The notes below the pieces were generated by a model, which did not search any database, was not told the origin of the DNA, and saw only the letters and a list, made by a program, of their open reading frames with translations. From Rossellomorea sp. y25 (GTDB taxonomy: Bacteria; Bacillota; Bacilli; Bacillales; Bacillaceae_B): 64,000 nt of DNA. Shown here piece after piece: positions 41,613-51,138 of this stretch. The translations under genes were made by a program, and so were the position numbers. Within the stretch, counting starts at the first letter, position 1. The number at the start of each line of letters is the position of its first letter. Where the stretch lies: contig NZ_CP145886.1 of assembly GCF_038049935.1 (NCBI RefSeq), positions 191,001 to 255,000 of the forward strand, written 5' to 3'.

Positions 41613-42683
41613 ATGAAAACGAAGTTATGCTTGCTGTACGGCGGTAAATCTGCTGAACATAATGTATCCCTGCAAACAGCCAAGGCCGTGATCGGTGCTT
41701 TGGACTTAAATAAATATGAAATTCACCCTGTTTTCATTTCAACGGAAGGCCGATGGATCAAAGGTCCACAACTGAATGCTCCCGTTGAAGATGTGAAGGC
41801 ACTACAATTTAAGGATGGGGAAGAGATTGCCCCCAATGCCTTAAGTACATCCATCGCTCCTTCAGAATCAGAAGGCTACGACATGATCTTCCCGTTACTT
41901 CACGGACCGAATGGGGAAGATGGAACGGTTCAAGGGATGCTTGAACTATTGAATCTTCCATATGTAGGAAACGGTGTCCTTGCTTCATCAGCAGGTATGG
42001 ATAAAGTCATCATGAAGAATCTTTTTGCACAAGCGGGCATTCCGCAAGTGAATTACACATGGTTCATCCGCAGCACATGGAAAGGAAATCCTGAGTCCGC
42101 ATACAAACAAGTGGAAGATGAGATTGGCTACCCTTGTTTTGTGAAGCCTGCTAACTTAGGTTCATCAGTGGGAATCAGCAAATGTACGTCTCGTGAAGAA
42201 CTGCAAACGGCTTTTGAGGAAGCATTCCAGTTCGACCGTAAAATTATCATTGAAGAAGGCGTGAAAGCGCGTGAAATCGAGCTTGGCGTACTTGGGAATG
42301 ATCAACCTGAATGCTCAGTCGCAGGTGAGATCGTACCTAAAAAAGACTTCTATGATTATAAGGCGAAATATGAGGATGGAGATACTGCCCTCATCATCCC
42401 TGCAGAAATAGAGGGAAGCATTTACAATGAAATGAAGAAAATCGCGATTCAATCGTATAAAGCCCTTGATTGTTCAGGACTTGTGCGTGCAGACTTCTTC
42501 TTAACAGAAGATGGTCAAATTTATATGAATGAAGTCAACACGATGCCTGGCTTCACGCCATTCAGTATGTTCCCGCTTCTTTGGAAGCACACAGGGGTTG
42601 ACTATCCTACTTTGATCGGTAAATTAGTGGAGCTTGGTTTAGAACGATATCAAGACAAACAAACAATTAAACATACGATGTAA
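41613..42683 (+). CDS. ddl: D-alanine-D-alanine ligase
   Basis: The 356-residue protein has the Ddl ATP-grasp layout: [11 protein letters not shown] at the N-terminus, [21 protein letters not shown], the loop [12 protein letters not shown], and the C-terminal [17 protein letters not shown]. It joins two D-alanines for peptidoglycan precursors, and the next gene, murF, adds the dipeptide. Upstream in-frame codons exist from 41589, but GGAGGT sets the start at ATG 41613. A hairpin (GGGACTG with CAGTCCC, near 42694-42732) lies between ddl and murF and may reduce read-through. Confidence 0.96.
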   Translation: MKTKLCLLYGGKSAEHNVSLQTAKAVIGALDLNKYEIHPVFISTEGRWIKGPQLNAPVEDVKALQFKDGEEIAPNALSTSIAPSESEGYDMIFPLLHGPNGEDGTVQGMLELLNLPYVGNGVLASSAGMDKVIMKNLFAQAGIPQVNYTWFIRSTWKGNPESAYKQVEDEIGYPCFVKPANLGSSVGISKCTSREELQTAFEEAFQFDRKIIIEEGVKAREIELGVLGNDQPECSVAGEIVPKKDFYDYKAKYEDGDTALIIPAEIEGSIYNEMKKIAIQSYKALDCSGLVRADFFLTEDGQIYMNEVNTMPGFTPFSMFPLLWKHTGVDYPTLIGKLVELGLERYQDKQTIKHTM

Positions 42684-42772
42684 TACGCGATACTTGGGAC
42701 TGACCAGAAGATTTACCGTCTAAAGGCAGTCCCTGCTCTGTTTTCATTAAAAAGAGTAAAAGGAGAAAGCGA

Positions 42773-44149
42773 ATGTTTGAGAAAAAAATGAAAGATATAT
42801 GCAACATGCTTGATGTTAAAAACAATCTTTCCAAATTTGAATCGGTTGTGATAAAAGGTGTTTCCATCGATACGAGAAAGATTGAGGACGCTAATCTGTT
42901 CGTACCTTTTAAAGGGGAAAACGTAGATGGTCATCAGTTTGTCCGACAGGCAATTGAAAATGGTGCGTCTGCCTCTCTTTGGGATATCAATGTTCCTAAT
43001 CCACCTGAGGATATTCCCGTAATAGTGGTGGAAGATCCACTGCTTGCCCTTCAGTCCTTGGCGAATCAATATCGTCATGAACTGGATTTAAAGGTAGTCG
43101 GCATTACAGGAAGCAATGGAAAAACAACTACCAAGGATATTGTGGCAAACCTTTTATCAGTGAAATATCGAGTTCATAAAACACAAGGGAACTATAATAA
43201 CCACATCGGACTTCCATTAACGATCCTTTCTCTGCCGCAGGATTCTGAAGTGGCTGTACTTGAAATGGGAATGAGTGGATTCGGCGAGATTGAACTTCTA
43301 TCAGAGATTTCCCAGCCTGATGCTGCCATCATCACGAACATTGGTGAATCACATCTTCAGGATCTAGGCTCACGAGAAGGAATTGCCAAGGCCAAGCTTG
43401 AGATTGTGAAGGGACTAAAGTCGGATGGTTTATTTGCTTATTATGGAGATGAACCACTTCTGCAGGATGGTGTTAAGGAACTCAACCTGAAGCATGTGGA
43501 GACCTTCGGAAGAAGCGGAAACAATACGATTTACCCGACGAAAATCGAGATGAATAACCAGGGAAGTTATTTTGAAACTTCGCTAGCTGAAGGAGAAACC
43601 TTCTTTCTACCAGTATTAGGGATTCATAATATCCACAACGCTCTAGCCGGGATTCTGATCGCCCGTAAATTTGGCCTCAGTGTGGATGAAATGAAAGAAG
43701 GTTTACAGTCGTTAAAGCTGACTCAAATGAGAATGGAAATGGTGGAAGGAAAGAAAGGCGAAAGCATCATTAACGATGCCTATAATGCCAGCCCTACCTC
43801 CATGAAAGCTGCGATCCAGCTTGTATCAGAGCTTGAGGGCTATAAGACAAAAATCCTGGTGCTTGGTGATATGCTTGAACTTGGCGATCAGGAAGAAGAA
43901 TTTCATCAGCAGATTGGACGATTGATTGATCCGGATAAAATACAACATGTATTTACATTTGGACATTTAGGAAACTTTATAGGTAAGGGTGTCCTTGAGA
44001 ATTTCTCTGTTGATCGTGTGCACTCTTTTACAGATAAAGAGAGCCTGACAAAAGAGTTGTCCTCCCTTATTAAAGGGGATGAGCTGGTTTTATTTAAGGC
44101 ATCCAGGGGAATGAAACTTGAAGAAGTCATCGATGGATTAAGAGCCTAA
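42773..44149 (+). CDS. murF: UDP-MurNAc-tripeptide D-alanyl-D-alanine ligase
   Basis: The 458-residue protein is a Mur ligase with an N-terminal UDP-binding domain (VSIDTRKIEDANLFVPFKGE), the ATP loop GITGSNGKTTTKDIV, the GNYNNHIGLPLT motif, and INDAYNASPTSMKAA of the central domain. These features identify MurF. It adds D-Ala-D-Ala to the UDP-MurNAc-tripeptide in the cytoplasm. AAAGGAG precedes the ATG. It follows ddl, whose product supplies its substrate. Confidence 0.96.
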   Translation: MFEKKMKDICNMLDVKNNLSKFESVVIKGVSIDTRKIEDANLFVPFKGENVDGHQFVRQAIENGASASLWDINVPNPPEDIPVIVVEDPLLALQSLANQYRHELDLKVVGITGSNGKTTTKDIVANLLSVKYRVHKTQGNYNNHIGLPLTILSLPQDSEVAVLEMGMSGFGEIELLSEISQPDAAIITNIGESHLQDLGSREGIAKAKLEIVKGLKSDGLFAYYGDEPLLQDGVKELNLKHVETFGRSGNNTIYPTKIEMNNQGSYFETSLAEGETFFLPVLGIHNIHNALAGILIARKFGLSVDEMKEGLQSLKLTQMRMEMVEGKKGESIINDAYNASPTSMKAAIQLVSELEGYKTKILVLGDMLELGDQEEEFHQQIGRLIDPDKIQHVFTFGHLGNFIGKGVLENFSVDRVHSFTDKESLTKELSSLIKGDELVLFKASRGMKLEEVIDGLRA

Positions 44150-44258
44150 ATTTATTCTGACTTCCAAGTTTAAACCTTTATAGAAATGAACAAAATGAGC
44201 TTGTAGTTGATGGGAGATTGGCTCGCTCCCCACCTTTAGAAAAGTAAGAGGGGATAAC

Positions 44259-44948
44259 ATGATCGGTTGTTTACTAATCCATGGATTTACTGGGAGCCCT
44301 TTTGAAGTAGAGCCTCTGGCAGATTTTCTTCAAGAGAGGACAGACTGGGAAATCGTTGTGCCAACTCTGCCTGGTCATGGTGAAACCCTTGAGCTGAAAG
44401 GGGTTAAACATATTGAATGGATTGAGCATGCTGAGGATGAGCTTCAAACGCTTATAGAGAAATGCGATGAGGTTTATGTAATCGGCTTCTCCATGGGTGG
44501 ATTGATTGCTTCGTATCTTTCAGTGAAATATGAAGTCAGTAAGCTTGTGCTTTTAAGTGCGGCAGCTTACTATGTAAATGTGAAACAGTTACTGAAAGAT
44601 ATTGGAAATATGATCAAAGAAGGAATCCAAGGAAACATACTTGAAAACGAGCTTTACAACCGGTACAAATGGAAGGTGACAAAAACCCCAATTCTGTCCA
44701 CATACGAATTTAGAAAAGTCGTTCGTATTGCTCGTCCACTCCTGAAAAAGGTTAACATCCCAACCTTTATTGCCCAAGGAGAGATTGATGGAATAGTCCC
44801 CCCTAAAGCTGCAAAATATATATACGAGACTATTTCTTCCCAAGAAAAAAACCTATTTTATTCCCCTAAAGCAAAACACTTGATATGTCATAGTGAAGAT
44901 AAGCATGAACTTTTTGAAGGGATCTACCAATTCCTACTAAATGAATAG
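44259..44948 (+). CDS. Alpha/beta hydrolase, carboxylesterase (Est30-like)
   Basis: The 229-residue protein has the alpha/beta hydrolase fold: LLIHGFTGSPFEVEPLA (oxyanion region), the nucleophile elbow GFSMGG (Ser near residue 78), a catalytic Asp in QGEIDGIVPP, and the His in KAKHLICHSED. Size and pattern fit monomeric carboxylesterases of the Est30 or monoacylglycerol-lipase type. No signal peptide is present, so it acts in the cytoplasm. It lies between murF and cshA, where B. subtilis as I recall has no gene. AGAGGGG precedes the ATG. Confidence 0.88.
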   Translation: MIGCLLIHGFTGSPFEVEPLADFLQERTDWEIVVPTLPGHGETLELKGVKHIEWIEHAEDELQTLIEKCDEVYVIGFSMGGLIASYLSVKYEVSKLVLLSAAAYYVNVKQLLKDIGNMIKEGIQGNILENELYNRYKWKVTKTPILSTYEFRKVVRIARPLLKKVNIPTFIAQGEIDGIVPPKAAKYIYETISSQEKNLFYSPKAKHLICHSEDKHELFEGIYQFLLNE

Positions 44949-44968
44949 ATTGACTATTTGACATTAGA

Positions 44969-45064
44969 TTGAAATTCGTTTCTAGAAGTGGTAACATAGC
45001 TACAACATAGTTCTTATTTTGTTGGACGTGCTAGCTCTTCTATTTTGAAGAGTGTATTTTTTTG
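44969..45064 (+). promoter_or_regulatory. Promoter and leader with internal terminator upstream of cshA
   Basis: TTGAAA (44969-44974) and TAACAT (44992-44997) with 17 bp between them form a plausible sigma-A promoter. Its transcript would meet a stem (CTCTTC with GAAGAG) and a run of seven T at about 45034-45064, then a further 145 bp before the cshA start. A short leader RNA or attenuation of cshA is suggested but not proved. Confidence 0.45.
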
Positions 45065-45209
45065 TACCAAACATAAAACTAAACATCTCATATAGACGGT
45101 TTTAGATTAGATACCGAAGTCTTTCGGTGGGTAAGATTTCGTTCCGACCTAAAAATATAATCAGATATTGATTAGTTATAAAAGATGTAAATTAAAGGAG
45201 AATGTAACA

Positions 45210-46736
45210 TTGACTAAGTTTGCAGATTTAAACTTAAGCGCATCTACGTTAAAATCAATTAAACGTATGGGCTTTGAAGAAGCAACACCAATTCAGGCAA
45301 GTACGATTCCAGTCGGTTTAGAAGGTAAGGATATTATCGGTCAGGCACAAACTGGAACAGGTAAAACAACAGCATTTGGTATCCCTATGATCGAGAAGAT
45401 CGATGTGAAAAATCCAAACGTTCAAGCTCTTATCATTGCACCAACTCGTGAACTTGCCATCCAAGTTTCTGAAGAGTTATATCGTATCGGAGCTGACAAG
45501 CGTGCCCGCGTGTTATCTGTCTACGGAGGACAGGACATCCAACGTCAAATCCGCGCGATGAAAAAGAACCCTCATATCATCGTAGGTACACCAGGTCGTC
45601 TTCTTGACCATATCAAACGTAAAACACTCAACCTTGAAAACGTTGAAACCTTAGTACTTGACGAAGCAGACGAAATGCTGAACATGGGCTTCATCGAAGA
45701 CATCGAAAGCATTCTTGAGACTGTTCCAAGCACAAGACAAACACTTCTGTTCTCTGCCACAATGCCGGATCCGATCCGACGCATTGCAAACCGTTTCATG
45801 ACAGAGCCTGAAGTAATCAAAGTAAAATCCAAAGAAGTAACGGTTTCGAACATCGAACAATACTTCACGAAAGTAAGCGAAAAAGAAAAATTCGATACTC
45901 TTTCCCGTTTAATCGACGTTCAATCACCGGAACTTGCGATTGTATTCGGTCGTACAAAGCGTAGAGTAGACGAATTAGCGCGTGCTCTTAGCATCCGCGG
46001 CTACCTGGCTGAAGGAATTCACGGAGATCTTTCTCAAGCTCGTCGTATGACGGTTCTTAAGAAGTTCAAAGAGGGACGCATCGACATCTTGATCGCTACA
46101 GACGTTGCCGCTCGTGGGTTGGATATCTCCGGCGTAACGCATGTTTACAACTTTGATATTCCTCAAGATCCTGAAAGTTACGTTCACCGTATCGGACGTA
46201 CAGGTCGTGCAGGTAAGAAGGGTATGTCCATCACTTTTGTAACACCAAGAGAAATGGGTTACCTGAAGATCGTTGAACAAACAACGAAGAAGAAAATGAC
46301 GGCTCTTAAGCCACCTAGCTTAAACGAAGCCCTTGAAGGTCAACAACGCTTAGCTCTTGAAAAATTAGCTGAAGCGGCGAAAGAAAGTGATCTTAAGGAT
46401 TACTATCCATTAGCAGAAGAATTCCTGGGAGATCATGATCCTGTTCAAGCGGTAGCAGCAGCGATCCGTGTCCTGACGAAAGAGCCGGATACAACACCAG
46501 TTGAAATCACTGAAGAGCGTCCATTACCATCAAGAGGTGGCGGAAATCGTGGCGGCGGTAATCGCGGCGGTGGCTACAAAGGTGGAGCACGCAGCGGTAA
46601 AGGTGGAAGTCGTGGCGGATCACCACGCAGCGGCGGTGGAAATCGCGGAGGCGGAAGCCGTGGCGGAGATCGTAACCGTACTGGCGGCGGCAGACCACAA
46701 TCTTCAAGCAAACGTAAATCTTATAACAATTCTTGA
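45210..46736 (+). CDS. cshA: DEAD-box ATP-dependent RNA helicase
   Basis: The 508-residue protein has all helicase motifs in order: Q motif with [61 protein letters not shown] and [10 protein letters not shown]. The tail from about residue 430 is a low-complexity RGG/RSGG region (repeated GGGNRGG) typical of CshA for RNA binding. It unwinds RNA in cold adaptation, ribosome assembly and degradosome work. The start is TTG 45210 behind AAAGGAG. An in-frame upstream codon at 45168 lacks a site. It sits between murF and ydbS as in B. subtilis, apart from the genes inserted around it. Confidence 0.96.
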   Translation: MTKFADLNLSASTLKSIKRMGFEEATPIQASTIPVGLEGKDIIGQAQTGTGKTTAFGIPMIEKIDVKNPNVQALIIAPTRELAIQVSEELYRIGADKRARVLSVYGGQDIQRQIRAMKKNPHIIVGTPGRLLDHIKRKTLNLENVETLVLDEADEMLNMGFIEDIESILETVPSTRQTLLFSATMPDPIRRIANRFMTEPEVIKVKSKEVTVSNIEQYFTKVSEKEKFDTLSRLIDVQSPELAIVFGRTKRRVDELARALSIRGYLAEGIHGDLSQARRMTVLKKFKEGRIDILIATDVAARGLDISGVTHVYNFDIPQDPESYVHRIGRTGRAGKKGMSITFVTPREMGYLKIVEQTTKKKMTALKPPSLNEALEGQQRLALEKLAEAAKESDLKDYYPLAEEFLGDHDPVQAVAAAIRVLTKEPDTTPVEITEERPLPSRGGGNRGGGNRGGGYKGGARSGKGGSRGGSPRSGGGNRGGGSRGGDRNRTGGGRPQSSSKRKSYNNS

Positions 46737-46753
46737 TTTTGATTGAGAATGGG

Positions 46754-46786
46754 AACACGATGACCTTTGGGTTGTCGTGTTTTTTG
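46754..46786 (+). terminator. Terminator of cshA
   Basis: AACACGATGACC pairs with GGTTGTCGTGTT (one mismatch and a G-U) and is followed by TTTTT, about 17 bases after the stop codon. Confidence 0.8.
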
Positions 46787-46852
46787 TTGTTGGTTAGATT
46801 AGGTATCGGAATGGGGGCAAGGTTCGTTGTTGGTTTCCAATCTTTACTAAAA

Positions 46853-46986
46853 GACGCGATTATTGTGTGGAACGACGCAATTAAGGTGAAAAAAGACGCA
46901 ATAAATTAAAAAAAGACGCAATTAAGGTGAGAAAAGACGCAATTATTCAGATATCGACGCAATTAAACCCCAATACGACGCAATTA
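46853..46986 (+). repeat. Array C: GACGCAATTA core repeated every 20-21 bp, upstream of NERD gene 2
   Basis: GACGC begins at 46853, 46874, 46895, 46915, 46936, 46956 and 46977, with steps of 21, 21, 20, 21, 20 and 21. Most units read GACGCAATTA, and the spacers between are A/G-rich, often ending AAAA. AAGGTGAAAAA-type spacers recur in alternate units. It lies between the cshA terminator and the NERD gene. GGGTTTTTT follows about 45 bp after the last unit, as after array B. Confidence 0.82.
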
Positions 46987-47077
46987 GTGAAAAACTGTTG
47001 ATTTTTTAATTGAAAAGAAGGGTTTTTTAAGCCTGTGGCGAACTAGAGTAAGCAGAACCTTAAAGGAGAGTGATCAA

Positions 47078-48049
47078 TTGATCTGTAAAGAACTCAAAGT
47101 CCCTATCAATATTGAAAATTGCCAAGCATTATTATGGCGCCTGCCTCTCAATCATCAAAAGATTCCCATCGTAGATAAGGATTTAAAGAAAAGAAAAGCA
47201 GGTTACAACGGTGAAGCAACCGTCTACTACCACCTCAGCTTCTTGAAAGACAAGAAATATAAAATCTTTTATGATATAAGGCTTCCTCTATTCTCAAACT
47301 ACTTCCAAATAGATTTCCTCATCCTCACTCCATTCTACATTTTAATTATCGAAGTGAAGAACATCTCAGGAATAGTCACCATTGATCCATTCATAAGACA
47401 GCTTACCCGTACTTATAAAGGATTATCAGAAGGATTCTCTGACCCGATCTCCCAGGTTCAAAGACAAAAATTATTACTGCAAAAATGGTTCAGTGTCCAC
47501 AAGCTGAAGCACCCTCCCATCGAACACCTCGTTGTTTTCAGCAACCCATCAACTATCTTAAATTTCACCAAAACCCCACCAGCTGACTCACCTTACAGAA
47601 AAATCATTCATGCCCAAAATATAATAGACAATATCAAAGATTTAAATGAGATATACGTAAAAGAAGCCATGACTGATAAAGAAATGAACAAAATGAAGAA
47701 AACCATTTTGAAAAAACATGAAGAATCTGAGCTAGACTTTATGGAGACATATTCTCTTACCCGAAGCGATATTGTGACTGGGGTCCGATGTGAAAACTGC
47801 CATCACATACCAATGATTAGAGTAAGTGGAGCATGGTCTTGCGTTAAATGTGGTAGTTCATCTAGATATGCTCATCTAGAAGCGGTTCGGGATTATTTCT
47901 TACTACTAAGTGATCGCATAACCAATCGCGAACTGAGGAGTTTCTTGCATCTGAACTCACGAAACACCGCCTATAAAATATTGAAAACCCTTCAATTAGA
48001 AACAAAAGGAGGGACAAAGTCTGTCACCTATTCAAAACCAACGAGATAA
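47078..48049 (+). CDS. NERD-domain nuclease-related protein 2
   Basis: The 323-residue protein, starting at TTG 47078 behind AAAGGAG, has a NERD domain with intact restriction-like residues: GYNGEATVYYHL (Glu), FQIDFLILTP (Asp) and IEVKNISGI (Glu, Lys). Then come a zinc ribbon (CENCHHIPMI and WSCVKCG) and a C-terminal helical segment (ITNRELRSFLHLNSRNTAYKILK) that may bind nucleic acid. It is an intact paralogue of the disrupted gene at 37276-38295. It directly follows array C, which suggests a link between the two. It lies between cshA and uvsE, an insertion into the conserved cshA-ydbS block. Function unknown. Confidence 0.8.
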   Translation: MICKELKVPINIENCQALLWRLPLNHQKIPIVDKDLKKRKAGYNGEATVYYHLSFLKDKKYKIFYDIRLPLFSNYFQIDFLILTPFYILIIEVKNISGIVTIDPFIRQLTRTYKGLSEGFSDPISQVQRQKLLLQKWFSVHKLKHPPIEHLVVFSNPSTILNFTKTPPADSPYRKIIHAQNIIDNIKDLNEIYVKEAMTDKEMNKMKKTILKKHEESELDFMETYSLTRSDIVTGVRCENCHHIPMIRVSGAWSCVKCGSSSRYAHLEAVRDYFLLLSDRITNRELRSFLHLNSRNTAYKILKTLQLETKGGTKSVTYSKPTR

Positions 48050-48096
48050 ATCCCCCCATTACGCACATACTAACCCCAAAAAGGAGTCCACCCCAC

Positions 48097-49059
48097 ATGA
48101 CACTCGTAAAGTTAGGCTATGTTGCCATGAGTATGAACCTCCAGAATGCATCACCTTCCCAAACCATGACCTATAAGCAGTTTTCCGGGATCAAGGATCG
48201 TGAGGCCGCTATTCATAAACTTGAACGGATCGCCAAATCGAATCTTGAAAATTGCTTGCGGCTTTTGAAGCATAATGTATTGAACGAAATTCATTTTTTC
48301 CGGTTTAGTTCAAGGTTGATCCCCCTTGCGAATCATCCTGAATTGAAAGGATGGGATTTCATATCTCCGTTAAAGGATGAGCTCAGAGCGATTGAAGAAT
48401 ACCTGAAGCTTCATCCCATGAGGGTGGGGTTTCATCCTGATCATTTTGTCTTGCTCAATTCCAGCGATGTGGATGTGTTAAAAAATACGCTGAAGACGTT
48501 AAAAATGCATGAGGCATTATTAAAAGGGATGGGAATCGATCCAACTCACCGCTGTGTTCTCCATGTTGGCGGGGCTTATGAGGATAAAGAGAAGGCACTT
48601 GAGCAATTCATCCATAATTGGGGTCTGACTCCCGTTTCTCTTCAACAAATGATCATTCTCGAAAATGATGATACGGTTTTCAGTGCAGCTGATGCCCTCT
48701 ATCTATGTGAAAAGCTCGGGATTCCCCAAGTATTTGATTACCATCATCACCTTGCTTATAACGAAAGGGATTGGTTGTTGGATTGGGAAAGGATCGTTGG
48801 AACGTGGAGCCAGTCATCATTACCTGTAAAGATGCATATTTCAAGTCCCCGTTCCCAGGAAGATTTCAAAGCCCATGCCGATTTCATCGACCCTAGGATG
48901 TTTCTTGATTTTCTTCAAGGAATAAAGGGTTCGGTGGATGAAATTGATTGTATGATAGAAGCGAAGAAAAAGGATGACGCATTGTTCCGGTTAGTGGAAG
49001 ATCTGCAAGGGATTGATGGGATTGAGTGGGTGGATAAAAGTTCGTTTTATCTAAAATAG
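48097..49059 (+). CDS. uvsE: UV damage endonuclease
   Basis: The 320-residue protein matches UvsE/UVDE, a TIM-barrel metal-dependent endonuclease that nicks DNA 5' to UV photoproducts, giving a repair path separate from UvrABC. Conserved parts include LGYVAMSMNLQNASPSQT at the N-terminus, RFSSRLIPLANH, RVGFHPDHFVLLNS, the VLHVGGAYEDKEKALEQF stretch and QVFDYHHHLAYN. No membrane segment is present. AAAGGAG precedes the ATG. It follows NERD gene 2 by 47 bp with no terminator between, so the two may be co-transcribed. Confidence 0.94.
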   Translation: MTLVKLGYVAMSMNLQNASPSQTMTYKQFSGIKDREAAIHKLERIAKSNLENCLRLLKHNVLNEIHFFRFSSRLIPLANHPELKGWDFISPLKDELRAIEEYLKLHPMRVGFHPDHFVLLNSSDVDVLKNTLKTLKMHEALLKGMGIDPTHRCVLHVGGAYEDKEKALEQFIHNWGLTPVSLQQMIILENDDTVFSAADALYLCEKLGIPQVFDYHHHLAYNERDWLLDWERIVGTWSQSSLPVKMHISSPRSQEDFKAHADFIDPRMFLDFLQGIKGSVDEIDCMIEAKKKDDALFRLVEDLQGIDGIEWVDKSSFYLK

Positions 49060-49160
49060 GCAAATCTCCCAAAGCTTTCTCCTTAATCTGAAACCATCTC
49101 TGTTCCAAATCGTAAATATACTGTAAGATTTAGTAAAAGAGAGAAGTGAGGGGGATGGGG

Positions 49161-49640
49161 ATGATTGGAGAGCCTCAAAAGAGAATATCGCCAAAGGCTT
49201 TAAAGGTTTGGAAGATATATGGCGTGTTTGAAACATTGGTTGTGGCAGCTGTAGCAGCAGGAGCGATTGTTCTTACTGTGTTGTTTGATTGGCCTCAATG
49301 GATCATTGCAGTTGCAGTGGGAATGTTCATTCTATTTACATATTTGTTTGTTTTCTTTATTCCGACGATCAAATGGAAGAGATGGAGATATGAAGTGAGG
49401 GAGCAGGAAATTGAGCTCCAAAGAGGGATATTTATCGTGAAACGCACATTGGTACCGATGGTGAGGGTTCAACATGTTGATACGGTGCAGGGCCCAATTT
49501 TAAAAAAGTATCGGTTAGCGACGATCACGATTTCGACTGCAGCGACGGTTCATGAGATTCCGGCACTGGATATGGAGGAAGCGGATGGTTTGAGAAACTC
49601 CATTTCACAACTAGCGAGGGTGGCGGAAGATGATGTCTGA
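49161..49640 (+). CDS. ydbS: PH-domain membrane protein YdbS
   Basis: This protein of about 159 residues has two N-terminal membrane helices, then a bacterial PH domain of the bPH2 (DUF304) type with the characteristic RYEVREQEIELQRGIF and VPMVRVQHVDTVQGPI. In B. subtilis it works with YdbT and may protect against antimicrobial compounds such as amylocyclicin, as I recall. GTG 49146 and ATG 49155 are alternative starts, but GAGGGGG favours ATG 49161. Its stop codon overlaps the ydbT start by 11 bases, so the two are translationally coupled. Confidence 0.88.
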   Translation: MIGEPQKRISPKALKVWKIYGVFETLVVAAVAAGAIVLTVLFDWPQWIIAVAVGMFILFTYLFVFFIPTIKWKRWRYEVREQEIELQRGIFIVKRTLVPMVRVQHVDTVQGPILKKYRLATITISTAATVHEIPALDMEEADGLRNSISQLARVAEDDV

Positions 49641-51090
49641 GCACAAGAGACTGCACCCTATTTCAGCTGTAGCGAATTTTGTAAAACAGTTGAAGGATTT
49701 GATCGTTCCTTTTGTCTTTTTATTTGTATTGAATAACCGGGGAGAGAAGACAGGTTTTTGGGATTATATGCCTGTTATATCGATGGCGGTAGTTCTTGTG
49801 TTCGTTCTGGTCACAGGGATTGTGAAGTGGCTTCGATTTACGTATCGAGTGGAAGAAGGAGAGCTTCGGATCGAATACGGACTATTCGTTAAAAAGAAGA
49901 GGTATATCCCTATTGACCGGATTCAGAGTTTGAATTTCTCTGAAGGTATTCTGCATCGCCCTTTTGGGTTGGTCAAGGTGAAGGTCGAAACGGCCGGGTC
50001 TTCCAATCCGCGGGAATCAGAAGCGGAACTGACAGCTATTTTTAAAGAAGAAGCATTAGAGTTAGAGGATATGATCTATCGGGAGAAGAAGGGGCATGAT
50101 GTAACCGAGGATCTTTCTGAAGAAGGTACGGAGATTTTGAAAGAAGAAGAACCCTTTTTCAACCTCAGTTCGAAAGACATTTGGGTACTTGCTACGACTT
50201 CAGGAGGGATAGGCGTCATTATTTCCGGGGTGTTTGTTTTCTTATCCCAATTTAATGAGTTCATTCCGTACGAAGCTGTGTATGATGAGCTGGCTGTTTT
50301 TGTGAAAAGCGGCGTGTTTGTCGTTTCGGTGATGGCCTTCTTGGGGTTGCTTGTTGCCTGGCTATTATCGATTGCTTGGACATTCATTATTTATGGTGAT
50401 TTCAGGATTAAAATTGTAGATGATCACATCGTCATGACAAGAGGGCTTCTGGAGAAGAAGCAGGTGACTGTTCCATTAAATCGTGTTCAAGGCATCCGGG
50501 TAGTGGAAAATCCAATCAGGCAGCCATTGGGTTATTGCACCGTCCATATTGAAAATGCAGGTGGATCTGTATTGGAGAAAGACAGTACGAGTATAAAATT
50601 ATTCCCGATTGTTAAAAAGAAGAGGATTCCTGAATTATTAAAAGACTTATTTCCAGATTACGTCATCCATGATGAGTTTAAGAGGTTACCCGGGCGTTCC
50701 TTAAGAAGATATGTGTTCCGACAGTCGATATGGGTAGTGATCCCGACCGCTGCTGCCTGTTTTCTCTACTGGCCATATGGTCTTTGGGTTGGCCTGTTGA
50801 TGATTCCATTCGGGATTCTTGGATACTTCCAATACCGTGCCGGGGGCTGGAAGATTGCGGATGGTCAATTATCATTACAGTATAGGGGCGTATTGAAAAA
50901 TACGATGCATATAAAGAAAAGTCGCATACAATCTTTGGACACCCATGAAAGCTGGTTCCAATCGAGAAAAGACTTGGGCAGTCTCAGGACAACGATAAAA
51001 TCTGGAGAGACTGGTTATGCGAGCCCAATCCGGGATCTTGAAAAGAAGGACATCCAAACCATTGTTACTTGGTTTTCTCATAGTGTGTAA
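49630..51090 (+). CDS. ydbT: PH-domain membrane protein YdbT
   Basis: The 486-residue membrane protein carries several membrane pairs separating three bPH2 (DUF304) domains: YRVEEGELRIEYGLF near the start, IVDDHIVMTRGLLEKK in the middle, and IADGQLSLQYRGVLK near the end. This is the YdbT partner of YdbS. The two-gene unit is conserved in Bacillus next to cshA. The start at 49630 overlaps ydbS. A perfect terminator follows the stop. Confidence 0.88.
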   Translation: MMSEHKRLHPISAVANFVKQLKDLIVPFVFLFVLNNRGEKTGFWDYMPVISMAVVLVFVLVTGIVKWLRFTYRVEEGELRIEYGLFVKKKRYIPIDRIQSLNFSEGILHRPFGLVKVKVETAGSSNPRESEAELTAIFKEEALELEDMIYREKKGHDVTEDLSEEGTEILKEEEPFFNLSSKDIWVLATTSGGIGVIISGVFVFLSQFNEFIPYEAVYDELAVFVKSGVFVVSVMAFLGLLVAWLLSIAWTFIIYGDFRIKIVDDHIVMTRGLLEKKQVTVPLNRVQGIRVVENPIRQPLGYCTVHIENAGGSVLEKDSTSIKLFPIVKKKRIPELLKDLFPDYVIHDEFKRLPGRSLRRYVFRQSIWVVIPTAAACFLYWPYGLWVGLLMIPFGILGYFQYRAGGWKIADGQLSLQYRGVLKNTMHIKKSRIQSLDTHESWFQSRKDLGSLRTTIKSGETGYASPIRDLEKKDIQTIVTWFSHSV

Positions 51091-51095
51091 ACGAT

Positions 51096-51134
51096 AAAAG
51101 TGACCCGGGATTTGCTACGGGTCACTTTTGTTTT
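51096..51134. terminator. Bidirectional terminator between ydbT and ydcA
   Basis: A 12-bp perfect stem (AAAAGTGACCCG with CGGGTCACTTTT) around a 10-nt loop lies between the convergent stop codons, with A/T arms serving both strands. Confidence 0.9.
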
Positions 51135-51138
51135 GTTC

